Under the pieces are notes generated by a model. The model saw only the letters and a program-made list of their open reading frames with translations, made no database searches and was not told where the DNA came from. From contig OY723281.1 of NCBI GenBank assembly GCA_963210315.1, positions 1,178,001-1,242,000 of the forward strand: 64,000 nt of DNA, given 5' to 3'. The translations under genes and the position numbers were made by a program. Source of the DNA: Rhynchopus euleeides. Lineage: Eukaryota > Euglenozoa > Diplonemea > Diplonemida > Diplonemidae. Below, one piece after another: positions 63,410 to 64,000 of this stretch (within the stretch, counting starts at the first letter, position 1; each line of letters begins with the position of its first letter).

Positions 63410-64000
63410 GCACATAACACACCTGTGTGGTACGGGAAATGCTACGAGGAACGCGATGGACTCGGGACTGCTGCTGGCCTCTCTTGCTATGGTTTACTTA
63501 TGTTTCGTGCTCCACCTGCTCCACCTCATTCTGCACTTCAGATGATCCACTTCACGTGGGTTACGGGGTTTGGGACAACGATGATATGTTGTGTCCGACG
63601 ACAAGGTAAGGTAAGCTCATCGAGGTACACCAAACCGGAGTTGTCAAATCAAAAAAGACACACCGCCCGAGAGGCAATTGGTGTGACACAACAGCGATGA
63701 CACAACCACTCTGCCCGAGGGGGCGCGTTTTTAGCGACCGAGACCTCCTCTCCTGACTGAGGGACACACGATCTGACCGTCCGAGAGACGCAGCATTCTA
63801 CCCTGCCCGAGGGGCACCCACTCTCCTGACCGAGAGACACGCAGTCTTGCCCGAGGGGCACCTGGTTTCCTGACCGAGACAATATTCTGCCCGAGGGGCA
63901 CTCACTCTCCCGACCGAGAGACACGCAGTTTTGCCCGAGGGGCACCTGTTCTCCTGACCGAGACAATATTCTGCCCGAGGGGCACCCACTCTCCCGACCG
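63410..64000 (+). repeat. Composite repeat unit, copy 4, start only
   Basis: The module (63410-63651) and the start of array 1, identical in order to copy 2 from 50131, cut by the window end. Confidence 0.92.

Overview
The window looks like nuclear DNA of a GC-rich, repeat-laden protist. The best clue to lineage is a small piece of cytosolic SSU rRNA (minus strand, about 31318-31452). Its 3' end reads GTAGGTGAACCTGCAGCAGG and ends GATCATTA, closer to the euglenozoan form (kinetoplastids, diplonemids) than to the usual eukaryotic CTGCGGAAGG form. Other hints agree: large intron-free reading frames, all confident host genes on one strand, and an APE-type LINE with a 2A peptide as in trypanosome L1Tc/ingi elements. 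A diplonemid is my best guess; this is inference and was not tested.

Host genes are few. At 2628-3758 is a ubiquitin-like plus WD40 protein. At 4318-8151, 39346-43356 and 45486-49454 are three large paralogues of a cell-surface protein: signal peptide, seven tandem cysteine-paired modules, a Pro/Thr-rich stalk, one membrane helix and a cytoplasmic tail. They are nearly identical over long stretches but differ sharply in short blocks, and which pair agrees changes along the gene, as expected from gene conversion.

Most of the rest is mobile or repetitive. A LINE at 9759-17968 looks whole: a gag-like ORF1 (9945-12086), one in-frame UGA, a 2A motif GDIETNPGP (12144-12170), then ORF2 with endonuclease, reverse transcriptase and zinc knuckles in the same frame. 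It ends in a long (GA)n tract and a 200-N assembly gap (17969-18168). A 1.42-kb 5'-truncated copy lies at 37035-38456 (minus), and the C-terminal part of a diverged relative at 32180-34369.

The 25.5-38.5 kb stretch is a nest of DNA elements: a 1.37-kb TIR element with a TTA target duplication and a matching unoccupied site (26128-27499); a 4-kb element with inverted ends and AAGAATTCTT arrays (27913-31925); inside it a PIF/Harbinger-like transposase gene (28935-30344, minus) with GGGGGTCTTCGCT ends, ends that also define about 110-bp MITEs elsewhere in the window; and a decayed hAT-like transposase (35040-36147). From 20.6 to 25.5 kb, and again from 50.1 kb to the window's end, lie copies of a 4.8-kb composite repeat with two hairpin-forming satellite arrays. 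Two copies face each other as 4.15-kb inverted arms around a foldback element (55734-56881).

Reading-frame and repeat-boundary statements come from reading the sequence directly. Family names come from motif recognition without database searches.
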